A stretch of DNA of 64,000 nucleotides from NCBI GenBank assembly GCA_944391345.1, contig CALXTE010000006.1, positions 16,779-80,778 of the forward strand, given 5' to 3'. The notes beneath the pieces were generated by a model, which had not been told where the DNA came from, did not search any database, and saw only the letters and a list, made by a program, of their open reading frames with translations. Shown one piece after another: positions 42,727 to 52,588 of this stretch (its first letter is position 1; each line of letters begins with the position of its first letter). The translations under genes were made by a program, and so were the position numbers. The stretch is from an uncultured Alphaproteobacteria bacterium. GTDB taxonomy: Bacteria > Pseudomonadota > Alphaproteobacteria > RF32 > CAG-239.

Positions 42727-45700
42727 TGTCTTGGCTTCCAAATAATGAAGAAAACAAGTCTTTCAAAGACCCTGGGCTTAATGCCGACAGCGGGTTTATA
42801 CTGACTTTTACATCGTCAGGTTTTCCTTTGATAGAATAATTGGCTGCAAATACGGTTCCGTCTTTGCCGGCTAACAAATTGCCGACCAGAGGAATGCTAC
42901 CTAAAAAGCTGTTAATGCTATAAGCCGGCGCGATAACGCCTTTGCCGCTGACTTCTTCTTTGCCCCAGTTATACTCGCCGGTCATGGTGATGCCCAAAAC
43001 ATTACCAAATGCGCGCGCGTCTGTGACGCTCAATACCTTATTTTTATATTCAAAAGGCGCATCCAAATGAGAAAAAGCTATTCCCTCACCTGATAACATT
43101 CCGACGATACCGGTCAAAGAGGCCATGCTCAAAACTTTTGCCAAAACCGGCGTGTTATGCAGATTAAAGTCTCTGATTGAGGCATGACCGATAAACTTTT
43201 TATCAGCGCCTTTTTTGGCTTCAATCTTTAAGTTTCCGCCGCTGATATCATCGTATATTCTCAATACCTTAAAAGTGCTGCCGGCGTTATTACTTGTGAT
43301 TGACAGGTAATATTCATTATTGGGTTTGGGAACATAGTCAGCTTTTAGTTTGACTTCCTTACTATTTCCATAATTTCCTATCATATGAAGCTCGTGCAGA
43401 CCGATGCCTTTTCTGACTTTTGCGGTGCCGGCAAAGCTGCTGATAGATACAAATTTGTTGGTCCACAAGCGATTAACCGCAATATTTATATCTGTATCCG
43501 TGATATTCTCAAGCTCTAATTCTTCTTGTTCTTCCTGTTTTTTCTCGTCTTGAACGGCTTTTTTCTTGCTGTCGGCTTCGCGGCGCTCAAAAAACTCGGC
43601 CAAATCATAGCTGTTTCCGGATACATTGACTTTTATCAACGGTTTTTTGTTTTCTTCGGCCCATTCTATTTTTGCACGTGCATTTGTTTTGGGACCTTTT
43701 ATGGTATCAATATCAATTATTTTTATACTTCCGGATTTATCAAGTTCAATTTTTCCGCTCAAATTAAAGTCCGGCTTTGACAACGAAAATGACGGTATTC
43801 CGCTGAGTTTATTACCGTTAACCTCAATTTCGGCCATAATATTTCCGTCTGAGCCAGATAATTTTCTAAAGCCCAAAAACGAGTAATCAATAGCGGCATT
43901 TTTTATATCGGCATTCATATCTATTTTTGTTTTTTTATCATCTGATATGCTGATTTGGGCAGCAACATCGGCATAGCCTTCAATATAAGGCGGATTTATA
44001 TATTCAATTTTATCCAGGCCTAATTTTTTCTTGACTTTATCATCTAGCTTAAAGCTGATGTCATATTTTGTTTTTTCAGCCTTTTGTTTGAAGTTTTCAT
44101 TCCACTCAAAGGTCAACGGAATGCCATCTATTTCTGCGGCACCGCTTAGCAAAAGCTCGTTATTATTTACACTTAATTCCAGCGCCTGAGACGTTAAATT
44201 TTTTCCGTCAATAACGTCTTTCATCGTGACATTGGTCAAAGTGGCTTTGACATCGGCTTTGACCTCATCTGAGGCTAAATCTTCTTTTAATTCTAAATCA
44301 AGTTTGACGGTGGTTGAGGCCTCACCGCTCAATCTGTCTGCCGGAATTTTCATGTCTTTTACAAAATTTAGCGGCGGATTATCAATTAGCCTCAAAGCAT
44401 CAGTTACGGAAGATTCGGTTTTTAGCTCAATATCGGCATAATTATTATATTTATCCAAATCATACAGTCGGACATAACCACCGGTTAAAATTACGCCGTC
44501 TGATTTTCCCTTATCAATATTAATCTTGATACTGCTTGAATCAAACAAAGCCTCGCCATAGACATTGGTTATGAGCGGCATGGTGTTAATGTATCTTACC
44601 GATAAATCCTCGGCATAGACTTTTCCCTTCAAGTCTTTGAAAACAACTGTTTTTTTCTTTTTGTCGTATCCAAAATCAAAACGAAACTCGCCGTCTTTGG
44701 CGTTGCCGACAAATAAGCTGTCTTCACACCATTTCCATGCGCTTTCGCCAATATATCTCGGCCAATACTTTGGTAAGTCATCAAACTTTAGGTTCTTAAT
44801 ATTGGCGGTTATGGCGGCTTTGATGTCTTTTAGAGAATCTTCCAAAATATAATTTTTTAATCCGCTGACCTCAAAGCCAAGGGTCATCTTTTGTCCGCCT
44901 AAGTCAAATTCTGCTCCAGATACTTTCAATTGGTTTAATCCGCCTTCTATGGTTCCGTCCAAGGTAAAAGACGAAATATCATATTTAAACGCCTCGTCTG
45001 AGGTAAACATGATATTTCCCTGTCCACCTTCTAGCTGTATTTTTATGCTTTTTACGGCTGTATCAAGCAGATCAATTATCTTTTGGCGCTCATTCATTAT
45101 TCCTTTTAAGGCGATATTGGTTTCAATAGAACCGCTTAAAGGCAAATTTATTTGATAAAGCTCTTTTCTTTGTTTTTCTTCAACAAAGCTGTTGACTATA
45201 TCTGCCGGAATGATGTCTGAAAAATAACTTTTGAGGTTCAAATCCTTTTTGTCATTATCAAATGCGGCTTCTATCCCGACGGAAGACGTGTTACCATTCA
45301 TCGTAAACAAGGCATTTGCATCGGTATAAATATGGCTGCTTCCACGCTCAAAATTATAGTTTACGTCGTTTAGCGTCCACTTACGGCCTAAGTCAACTTC
45401 ATGAAATTCAAAGCTTGCATTTTTTATGGCGATTTCATTGATATAATTTTCTACAAAATATTTATCTCCCGAATTATATCTTTCTAAAAAATCTTCCAAT
45501 AAGTTGAAATAATATTCGATTTTCTTTTTATTAGCCTCATTGGTTTTTCCGGCCTCTATTCCATAACTGGTAAAGGCATAGATATTCGGCGAATCGACCT
45601 CAATGGCACTCGGGGCAATAATACCACGAAGCAAGGCTCTTAAACTAAAGGATACGGAAGTGCGCGGCGCATTAATCACAAAGCTGTCATCGGCCTTTTT

Positions 45701-45952
45701 ATAAACTATATTATTGGCAATAATTTTTATCGGCTGAATGGAGCGGACCAACTCTATGTTTACGGAATCCAGTGATACCTGATAATCTTCACTGCCGTTT
45801 AAGGCCTGTATAATATAAGGTTTCAAAAAAGGTACGGCTATCGGGCCTTTATATAAATGCCAGACAAAGAACAAAAATAAGCTGAGAAAGATTACGCCAA
45901 AGTAATCTAACAGCTTATATTTTTTATATTTTTTAACCGTTTCTTTTGCCAT
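42713..45952 (-). CDS. YhdP/AsmA-like envelope protein (DUF3971 and AsmA C-terminal)
   Basis: A 1079-residue protein with one N-terminal membrane helix (about 14-35) and a very long repetitive beta-rich periplasmic region that would form a groove for lipids. The C-terminal part has the YhdP/AsmA-C pattern: FNLHNTPVLAKVLSMASLTG, GIAFSHLDAPFEYKNKVL and YSINSFLGSIPLVGNLL. A charged Lys/Glu linker lies near 810. Proteins of this group carry phospholipids to the outer membrane. It begins one base after the stop of the alpha/beta hydrolase gene and overlaps the HAD-like gene. Confidence 0.85.
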   Translation of the reverse strand: MAKETVKKYKKYKLLDYFGVIFLSLFLFFVWHLYKGPIAVPFLKPYIIQALNGSEDYQVSLDSVNIELVRSIQPIKIIANNIVYKKADDSFVINAPRTSVSFSLRALLRGIIAPSAIEVDSPNIYAFTSYGIEAGKTNEANKKKIEYYFNLLEDFLERYNSGDKYFVENYINEIAIKNASFEFHEVDLGRKWTLNDVNYNFERGSSHIYTDANALFTMNGNTSSVGIEAAFDNDKKDLNLKSYFSDIIPADIVNSFVEEKQRKELYQINLPLSGSIETNIALKGIMNERQKIIDLLDTAVKSIKIQLEGGQGNIMFTSDEAFKYDISSFTLDGTIEGGLNQLKVSGAEFDLGGQKMTLGFEVSGLKNYILEDSLKDIKAAITANIKNLKFDDLPKYWPRYIGESAWKWCEDSLFVGNAKDGEFRFDFGYDKKKKTVVFKDLKGKVYAEDLSVRYINTMPLITNVYGEALFDSSSIKINIDKGKSDGVILTGGYVRLYDLDKYNNYADIELKTESSVTDALRLIDNPPLNFVKDMKIPADRLSGEASTTVKLDLELKEDLASDEVKADVKATLTNVTMKDVIDGKNLTSQALELSVNNNELLLSGAAEIDGIPLTFEWNENFKQKAEKTKYDISFKLDDKVKKKLGLDKIEYINPPYIEGYADVAAQISISDDKKTKIDMNADIKNAAIDYSFLGFRKLSGSDGNIMAEIEVNGNKLSGIPSFSLSKPDFNLSGKIELDKSGSIKIIDIDTIKGPKTNARAKIEWAEENKKPLIKVNVSGNSYDLAEFFERREADSKKKAVQDEKKQEEQEELELENITDTDINIAVNRLWTNKFVSISSFAGTAKVRKGIGLHELHMIGNYGNSKEVKLKADYVPKPNNEYYLSITSNNAGSTFKVLRIYDDISGGNLKIEAKKGADKKFIGHASIRDFNLHNTPVLAKVLSMASLTGIVGMLSGEGIAFSHLDAPFEYKNKVLSVTDARAFGNVLGITMTGEYNWGKEEVSGKGVIAPAYSINSFLGSIPLVGNLLAGKDGTVFAANYSIKGKPDDVKVSINPLSALSPGSLKDLFSSLFGSQDNVKN

Positions 45953-46777
45953 TTATTTGTTCTTTAACCACTCTATAAGCTCGTTATAATTCTTTAGGTC
46001 ATACAAATCGTTATGCCCACCTTCTTCATAGATAATTATATCTTTGGGATCCTGTGCCTCGGCATATAATCTTTTGGCCAAGATTATCGGCACAACCTTA
46101 TCTCTTTCTCCGCCCATAATCAAAATCGGACTTTTTATTTCTTTTATTGAAGCAACATTGTCATATTTATCTTTAATAATCGTCTCCAACGGCAGCGGAA
46201 CAAAGACAACCTCTTTAACCACATTCAAAAGGCTGTCAAACGGAACTTCCAGTACGACTGCTGCAAATTTTCCGTCTTTTTGGAGTTTTTCTGCCGTATT
46301 AACCGCCATATGAGAGCCAAGCGACATGCCGTAAATAATGATTTGGTTATTTTTCCAGCCTTGCTGATACAGATATTCTACCGCGGCTATGGCGTCTTGC
46401 TCCAACCCTGCTTGGGTTATTTTGCCTTTTACACCGCCAAAGCCTCTATATTCTCCGGCAAATATGCTGTATCCGGCATCAAGCAAAGGCACCAGCTTTT
46501 TATAAAATTTTTCGACATTATAAGAATTTCCATGCATAAAGGCGATGACCTTTTTGCTGCCTTTTTGCGGAACATACCAACCACTCAACTCTGTTCCGTC
46601 GGCCGCGCGGAATTTGACTTCTTTTATGTTATATCCATATTTTTCAATCGCTCTTGCGCTGTCTGAGGCCTGTTTATCCGGATTATAAAAGAAATACTGC
46701 GGATAGAAATATACCGTTGCACAAAAAGCGATGTATAGTCCTATCACAATCCCAATAAACATAACCATTTTTTTCAT
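45953..46777 (-). CDS. Alpha/beta hydrolase, BEM46/ABHD13-like
   Basis: A 274-residue membrane-anchored hydrolase: one N-terminal helix (about 4-27), then an alpha/beta fold with the oxyanion text FMHGNSYNVEKFY, the nucleophile Ser in YGMSLGSHM, Asp in GGERDKVVP and His in EEGGHNDLYD. The family contains esterases and thioesterases of unknown substrate. It lies two bases after prfB and abuts the YhdP-like gene, so it is read with them. A lipid-related role is suggested only by that neighbour. Confidence 0.82.
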   Translation of the reverse strand: MKKMVMFIGIVIGLYIAFCATVYFYPQYFFYNPDKQASDSARAIEKYGYNIKEVKFRAADGTELSGWYVPQKGSKKVIAFMHGNSYNVEKFYKKLVPLLDAGYSIFAGEYRGFGGVKGKITQAGLEQDAIAAVEYLYQQGWKNNQIIIYGMSLGSHMAVNTAEKLQKDGKFAAVVLEVPFDSLLNVVKEVVFVPLPLETIIKDKYDNVASIKEIKSPILIMGGERDKVVPIILAKRLYAEAQDPKDIIIYEEGGHNDLYDLKNYNELIEWLKNK

Positions 46778-46779
46778 AC

Positions 46780-47878
46780 CTAGCCTACCTTTGCTGCCAA
46801 AGCTGCGGATAAAAACATATCAATATCGCCGTCAAGCACAGCTTTGCAATCAGATGTTTCAACTTCTGTTCGTAAATCTTTTACCATTTTATAAGGTTGA
46901 AGTACATAAGAGCGGATTTGATATCCCCAACCGATATCGCCTTGGGCGTCTCTCATGTCTTGTTCCTTTTGTTCGCGCTTTTTTAATTCCATTTCATACA
47001 AGCGCGATTTCAGCATTTTCCATGCGCTTTCGCGGTTTTGGAACTGTGAACGCTGGGTTTGGCATTGGACAACGATTCCGGTCGGAATATGGGTTATGCG
47101 CACCGCCGAATCGGTTTTATTAATATGTTGACCGCCGGCTCCGGATGCTCGATAGGTATCAACACGGCAATCTGCCTCGTTAATATTTATCTCGATATCA
47201 TCATCAACAACCGGATAAACCCCGATTGAGGCAAAGCTTGTGTGTCTTCTGCCGGCGCTGTCAAACGGAGAAATACGCACCAGACGGTGAACGCCGCTTT
47301 CTGACTTGAGCCAGCCATAAGCATTATGCCCGCTTATCTTTATGGTGGCTGACTTCAAACCGGCAACCTCGCCTTCCGTTTCTTCTATATACTCAATCTT
47401 ATAGGCGTGTTGTTCGGCCCAACGTGTATACATTCTTAAGAGCATTTCGGCCCAGTCTTGTGCCTCGGTTCCGCCACTGCCGGCATGAACTTCTAAATAA
47501 GCATCATTGGCATCGACTTCTCCGCATAAAAGCGCTTCAAGTTCTTGGCGTTTGGCGTCTTTTTTCAAGCTTTCTAATTGTGCCATGACATCGGCTTGAA
47601 GAGCCTCGTCACCATCTTCTTCGGCCAAGACGGCCATCTCACTCATCTCGTCAAGGCTTTGGCACAGATGTTCGTAATTTTGAAGTTTTTCTTCCAAAGC
47701 TGTTTTTTCGCTCATCAGCTTTTTGGCTCGCGCGGCATCTTCCCAAAGCTTTGTATCTTCGGATAAAGCGGTAAGCTCATCTAATCTTATTTTTGAGTTG
47801 TCGTAGTCAAACCGACCTCCGTAATAATTCGGTCGAGTGTTTTATTTCATCAATCAGTTCTTGTGTTTCGGCTTTCAT
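46780..47878 (-). CDS. prfB: Peptide chain release factor 2, with programmed +1 frameshift
   Basis: RF2 reads UGA and UAA stop codons. Translation starts at the ATG at 47878 and reads 23 codons to an in-frame TGA at 47807-47809. The site is CGGAGG-TCG-GTT-TGA-C: a Shine-Dalgarno-like GGAGG before GTT TGA C, so a slip from GTT to TTT moves the ribosome +1 to GAC. The second frame runs to 46780 and opens with DYDNSKIRLDEL. The product is 365 residues, the same length as E. coli RF2. It has SPF for stop recognition (RISPFDSAGRR) and GGQ for hydrolysis (SGAGGQHINKT). It follows mrcA by 20 bases. Confidence 0.96.
47807..47820 (-). promoter_or_regulatory. Programmed ribosomal frameshift site of prfB
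   Basis: On the minus strand GGAGG lies three bases before GTT-TGA-C. Most RF2 genes use CTT TGA C; the peptidyl codon here is GTT, which still allows re-pairing on TTT. When RF2 is scarce the TGA is read slowly and the shift is favoured, giving autoregulation. Confidence 0.93.
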
Positions 47879-47898
47879 CTGTTTATTTTTCCTTATTA

Positions 47899-50355
47899 TT
47901 AATATTGGGTTCCAAGCTGAAAATCATCATTGCTTTGTTCATTATAAACCGCATTGCTTGACTGGTTTCCGCCTTCGGCATTATCATCACCGATAACGCG
48001 CTGGCGATTATTGAAATCAAAATCAGGTTTCAGAGCTTCGGTTATGACTGATTTGTCTTGTGGAACAGCCGGCTTTCCGGTTTTGTAATTGATTCTGACA
48101 AGTCTGATTCCATTCGGAATACGGAACGGAACATCCGGTTTGCCTTTTAAGGCTTGTTCCATAAAGTCATAGAATATCGGAAGAGCAGCAGTTGAACCGG
48201 TTTCGCGGCGGCCTAATGTTCGCGGTTCATCAAAACCAACATAAGTTCCGACAACCAAATCCGGCGAAAAGCCCATAAACCAAGCGTCGTTGCTATCATT
48301 TGAGGTTCCGGTTTTGCCGGCCAGATGTTTTTTTAACCAACGTAATCTGGCAGCGGTTCCCCTCGTGGCAACGCCTTCGAGCATGCTCACCATTTGATAA
48401 GCCGACAGCGGGTCAATGACCTGTTCTCTGGCATCTGTAAGCTGCGGAACATTTTGATTTTCCCACTTTTGGGCTTTGCAATCAGTGCAAACACGGGTAT
48501 CTTGTTTATAAATTGTTTTGCCGTTACGGTCTTGAATTTGCTCTATAAAATAGGGCTTAATCTTTTTACCGCCGTTGACCATCATGGCATAAGCCGTTGA
48601 TAAGTCAATCAGCCTTGTATCGCCTGCACCTAAAGACATGGAAAGAAGTTCCGGCAAGTGGTCATTCACGCCCAGCTTTTTGGCATATTCGCAAACTTCT
48701 TTCATGCCCAAATCCTGAGCTAATCTTACGGTCATCAGATTGCGTGACTTTTCCAAGCCCTGACGCATGGTGGTTAAACCGTCAAACTTTTTAGAATAAT
48801 TTACCGGTTTCCATTTCGGCAAGCCGGCGCCTTGATCCAACACAAACGGCGCATCCAAAATCAAATCGGTCGGAGAATAACCGTTTTCCAATGCCGCCAA
48901 ATAAACAATCGGCTTAAATGAAGAACCGGTTTGACGTCTTGCTTGGGTGGCGCGGTTAAACTGTGATTTATCAAAATCATACCCCCCAACAATGGCCAAA
49001 ACCTTACCGGTATGTGGGTCAAGCGCAATTAATCCGCCCTCGACATCGGGAACTTGACGAAGCTCATAGCTATCTTCGCTTACCTTCTTGTTTTTTATGA
49101 CTTTATCAGTGGCTTTTTCAACCAAGATGACATCACCTTGCTTTAAAACCGTTTTAACCGATTTCGGCGCATCACTTATTCCTTGATTTTTAAGATTTTT
49201 TCTAGCCCAGCCAATCAAGGCTAACGGAATCTCTCCTCTTCCGCCGTCGCGAATTTTTATCTCGGCTCTGTCAGCATAAACCTCTGTTACCAAAGCTATT
49301 TGCCAATTTTCCTTAGCCCCTTTAGGCTTTTGAATTTTCTTAAAATCTTCGGCATAATCGCTGTTGATGTCAAGCTCTGCTATCGGGCCTCTGTAGCCAT
49401 GGCGAATATCATAATTTTCGATTTCTTTACGAAAAGACTCGGTGGCGATTTTTTGCAGTTTTGGGTCCAAAGTGGTTCGAACAATCAAGCCACCTTCGTA
49501 CAAAGCGTCTTCGCCAAACATTTCTTTAACCTCGCGGCGAACTTCTTCACTGAAATAATCAGCGTCTTGCACAAATTCTGCGCCACGGTCTACGGTTTTG
49601 AGCGGTTTTCCCTGCGCGATTATCATTTCGTCTTCGGTAATATAGCCGTCTTCGTGCATGCGGCCCAAAACCCAGTTTCGGCGTGCAACGGCCGCGTCAT
49701 ATTTGGTCTTGGGATTATAATTATTTGGGCCTTTGGGTAAAGCGGCTAAATAGGCAACTTCTTCCAACTCCAAATCATTTAATGATTTTCCAAAATAATT
49801 TAGAGCTGCGGCGGCCACACCATAAGAGCGGTTGCCTAAATAAATTTCGTTCAAATACAACTCTAAGATATGTTGTTTGCTAAAAGCTTGTTCCATTCTG
49901 GTTGCCAAAACCGCTTCTTTTAGCTTTCTGGTTATTGACAATTCTGAGCTCAGCAAAAAGTTTTTTGCAACTTGTTGCGTAATGGTTGATGCGCCCGAAG
50001 GTCTTCTGCCCGACCCAAGATTTTTTAAATTACTGACAATGGCGCGCGCTATGCCGAAAAAGTCAATACCGGCATGATTATAAAAATTTTTATCCTCTGC
50101 CGCAATAAAAGCCTGTTTTACTTTTTCGGGAATCATACTTTCCGGCACAAATAATCTTTTTTGCGCCGCATATTCCATCAGCAGTTGTCCGTTACCGGCA
50201 TACAGACGCGTGGTGACCGGCGGTTCATAATTTTCAAGCTGATGAAAATCAGGCAAATCCTGTGTTATTTTCCAAAACACAGTGATGGCGACTATCACTC
50301 CGATAACCGCAAAAAAGAACATTGTACTGATTAATGATGACAGAGTCTTAAACAT
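47899..50355 (-). CDS. mrcA: Penicillin-binding protein 1A
   Basis: Bifunctional peptidoglycan synthase. The 818-residue protein has a short cytoplasmic tail, one membrane helix (about 11-30), a GT51 transglycosylase domain with the catalytic Glu in AAEDKNFYNHAG and the ITQQVAKNFLL motif, an OB-like insert, and a transpeptidase domain with Ser in TGSSFKPIVY, SxN-type text, and KTGTSND. The C-terminal tail is Asn/Gln-rich. The pair mrcA-prfB is typical of alphaproteobacteria. A perfect TTGACA lies at 50442-50447 but no good -10 follows at normal spacing. Confidence 0.95.
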   Translation of the reverse strand: MFKTLSSLISTMFFFAVIGVIVAITVFWKITQDLPDFHQLENYEPPVTTRLYAGNGQLLMEYAAQKRLFVPESMIPEKVKQAFIAAEDKNFYNHAGIDFFGIARAIVSNLKNLGSGRRPSGASTITQQVAKNFLLSSELSITRKLKEAVLATRMEQAFSKQHILELYLNEIYLGNRSYGVAAAALNYFGKSLNDLELEEVAYLAALPKGPNNYNPKTKYDAAVARRNWVLGRMHEDGYITEDEMIIAQGKPLKTVDRGAEFVQDADYFSEEVRREVKEMFGEDALYEGGLIVRTTLDPKLQKIATESFRKEIENYDIRHGYRGPIAELDINSDYAEDFKKIQKPKGAKENWQIALVTEVYADRAEIKIRDGGRGEIPLALIGWARKNLKNQGISDAPKSVKTVLKQGDVILVEKATDKVIKNKKVSEDSYELRQVPDVEGGLIALDPHTGKVLAIVGGYDFDKSQFNRATQARRQTGSSFKPIVYLAALENGYSPTDLILDAPFVLDQGAGLPKWKPVNYSKKFDGLTTMRQGLEKSRNLMTVRLAQDLGMKEVCEYAKKLGVNDHLPELLSMSLGAGDTRLIDLSTAYAMMVNGGKKIKPYFIEQIQDRNGKTIYKQDTRVCTDCKAQKWENQNVPQLTDAREQVIDPLSAYQMVSMLEGVATRGTAARLRWLKKHLAGKTGTSNDSNDAWFMGFSPDLVVGTYVGFDEPRTLGRRETGSTAALPIFYDFMEQALKGKPDVPFRIPNGIRLVRINYKTGKPAVPQDKSVITEALKPDFDFNNRQRVIGDDNAEGGNQSSNAVYNEQSNDDFQLGTQY

Positions 50356-50465
50356 TTAGAGTTCCATAAGTTAATATATTCTATTCCTATTCGGCTCTAA
50401 GATATTACATTTCTGCAAAAATGCAAAAGAAAATTACACTTTGTCAAACATTCTCTTCTTACAGC

Positions 50466-51794
50466 TTATGCTTTTATGCCTTTGAGTCTTTTTTGAGCCT
50501 TATTCCAACCGATTAGCGGCAATAAGACTTTAAGCTCCGGACCGTCTTCCATGCCGGTTAAGGCTAATCTGACCGGATGATAAAGTTCTTTACCATTTTT
50601 TCCGCTGGCTTCTTTTAAGGCCTTAATCCAAGAGCCAAAGGTCTCTTCGTTCCATGGTTCCGGCGGCAAAAGCTCTGCCCCTTTATTAGTCAGCTCCGAA
50701 TCCTCAATTTTAGGAGATAATTCATCCTGACAAATTGACTTCCAGAGTTTGACATCGTCAGCGATTTTTATATTTCCTTTGATGGCATTCCAGAAGCTTT
50801 CACTTATATCATAGCGCGATTTTACTTCCGCATAAGGCAGATTGTGAACTAATCTGGTGTTAAAATGCTTTAACTCAGCTTCATCAAATTTTGGTTGAGA
50901 ACGCCCAATCTTTGAAAAATCAAGACTTTGTGCCAATTCATCAAGGCTATAATAAGGCTCAATGGCTTCTGAGGTGCCCAGTTTTGCCAAAAACGAGCAG
51001 ATTGCCATTGCCTCAACACCCTCGGCGCGCAATTCTCTTACACCCAAGCTGCCCAAACGTTTGGATAATTTTCCTTCTTTTCCGGTCAGTAATGGTAAAT
51101 GGGCAAAGCTTGGAACTTTTCCGCCGATAGCCTCAAACATTTGAATCTGCGCGGCGGTATTGGTTACATGGTCTTCACCACGAACAATATGGGTAATTCC
51201 GAAGTCAACATCATCAATTACCGACGGCAAGTGGTATAAGAAGCTGCCATCTTCTCTGATAATAACCGGATCACTCAGATTTTTTTCACTATACCGACAC
51301 TCTCCGCGGACTAAGTCGTTCCAGAAGATTTCGCCATCTTCCAATTTAAAACGATAGTGCGGGCGGCGGCCTTGTTTTTCATATTCTGCTTTTTGTGCTT
51401 GTGTCAACTTTAATCCAGAGCGATCATAAATCGGCGGTAAACCTTTGTTTAAAAGTCTTTTTCTCATAAACTCAAGCTCTTCCGGCGTTTCATAGCATGC
51501 ATAGACGCGGCCGTTTTCCATTAATTTTTGCGTAACTTCTTTATATCTTTCGGTTCGGGCCGATTGTCTGGCTTCTTCGCTCCAGTCAAGCTTTAGCCAA
51601 ACCAAAGCCTCTCTGATGGCGTCTTCATATTCTTTTTTAGAGCGCAAGATATCCGTATCATCAATTCTCAGCATAAATTTGCCACCAAGCTTTTTTGCCA
51701 ACAGCCAGTTAAACAATGCCGTTCTGGTGTTTCCGATATGCATAAATCCGGTCGGACTCGGAGCAAATCTTACTTTTATCTGTTCATTACTCAT
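50466..51794 (-). CDS. gltX: Glutamyl-tRNA synthetase
   Basis: Charges tRNA-Glu (and perhaps tRNA-Gln). I start at the ATG at 51794 (442 aa), behind AAAGG; a TTG nine codons earlier is the only longer option. The class I motifs are FAPSPTGFMHIGN (HIGH-type) and GKLSKRLG (KMSKS-type), with GEDHVTNTAAQ between. The C-terminal anticodon-binding part ends at residue 442. Alphaproteobacteria often have two gltX copies; only one is here. It has a strong promoter between it and mlaC. Confidence 0.95.
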   Translation of the reverse strand: MSNEQIKVRFAPSPTGFMHIGNTRTALFNWLLAKKLGGKFMLRIDDTDILRSKKEYEDAIREALVWLKLDWSEEARQSARTERYKEVTQKLMENGRVYACYETPEELEFMRKRLLNKGLPPIYDRSGLKLTQAQKAEYEKQGRRPHYRFKLEDGEIFWNDLVRGECRYSEKNLSDPVIIREDGSFLYHLPSVIDDVDFGITHIVRGEDHVTNTAAQIQMFEAIGGKVPSFAHLPLLTGKEGKLSKRLGSLGVRELRAEGVEAMAICSFLAKLGTSEAIEPYYSLDELAQSLDFSKIGRSQPKFDEAELKHFNTRLVHNLPYAEVKSRYDISESFWNAIKGNIKIADDVKLWKSICQDELSPKIEDSELTNKGAELLPPEPWNEETFGSWIKALKEASGKNGKELYHPVRLALTGMEDGPELKVLLPLIGWNKAQKRLKGIKA

Positions 51795-51830
51795 GTTAAA
51801 GCCTTTATTATTTATTTTCAATCTGTCGCG

Positions 51831-51859
51831 ATAATAGCTTTACTCTCTCATAATTTCAA
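51831..51859 (-). promoter_or_regulatory. Predicted promoter of gltX
   Basis: On the minus strand TTGAAA at 51854-51859 (five of six), a 17-base spacer, and TATTAT at 51831-51836 (five of six). The predicted start is near 51824, giving a leader of about 30 bases. It is among the best promoter matches in the window. Confidence 0.6.
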
Positions 51860-51867
51860 GGTTTTTA

Positions 51868-52545
51868 TTACATATAATTACCAGCATCTTGATATAATTC
51901 TAATTTTTGGTCATTTTTAGTTTCCATCGATTGAACCAAGACCTCAAAATCTTCTAAAAACCAAGTGATTTCTTCGTCATCTTCTATCATCATTTGATAA
52001 AATTTATTGCGATAAGCAATGCTCAAGCTGCTTTCTGCGATTTTTATATCCGTTAACAACAGTGTAGTCCCCTCGCGCCTGATATTAAACTCTACGAGAA
52101 TATCTTGAAGAGCATCTTCCTGAGATATGTTTTGCTGATGAATTTGGGCATAAACGCTTATGCGGCCATTTTCATCACGAACATTTGTGATATTAAAGCT
52201 AATGCTATTTCCAAAATCCAGCGGAAAAGTTTTATATAATGCCAAGGCATAGCGATGAAACAAAGACTGAAATGTTTGTTGCTCAGAAGCTGTCATTTTT
52301 CGCCAATACTTTCCCATAACAAAGCGGGCAATATAATCCGAATCGACATATTGACCATACAAATCATCCAGCATTTTATATTTCTTAGGCAAGTCATTTT
52401 CTTTTAATGCGGCCAAAAGCTCATTGCCTCTGGACTGGGCCCAATTTTTTATCTCTTGCTCCTGAGGCGACATTGCAGATACCGAAAAACACCATAAAAT
52501 TGAAAAACAATATATGATAAGTTGTAAAAAAGTCTTACTTTTCAT
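51868..52545 (-). CDS. mlaC: MlaC-family phospholipid carrier
   Basis: Periplasmic shuttle that carries phospholipids in the Mla pathway. The ATG at 52545 is chosen (225 aa, AAGG eight bases upstream); upstream codons to 52590 would extend past the divergent gene's start. A signal peptide (about 1-23, ending SVSA) precedes a Ttg2D/MlaC fold with YVDSDYIARFVMGKYWRKM and YALALYKTF. The usual partners mlaE and mlaF are not here; two MlaD-like genes lie 35 kb away. It diverges from the AapJ-like gene with only 43 bases between. Confidence 0.85.
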   Translation of the reverse strand: MKSKTFLQLIIYCFSILWCFSVSAMSPQEQEIKNWAQSRGNELLAALKENDLPKKYKMLDDLYGQYVDSDYIARFVMGKYWRKMTASEQQTFQSLFHRYALALYKTFPLDFGNSISFNITNVRDENGRISVYAQIHQQNISQEDALQDILVEFNIRREGTTLLLTDIKIAESSLSIAYRNKFYQMMIEDDEEITWFLEDFEVLVQSMETKNDQKLELYQDAGNYM

Positions 52546-52588
52546 AAAAAATACCTTATTATGTTTCTTAGCTTGTTCAATTATAGTC

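Noticed and set aside
46780-47878. In-frame stop near the start of prfB as sign of a pseudogene or a shorter RF2
   Set aside because: The stop lies in a classic RF2 recoding context (GGAGG, GTT TGA C) and the shifted frame restores the normal 365-residue length and conserved N-terminal text.
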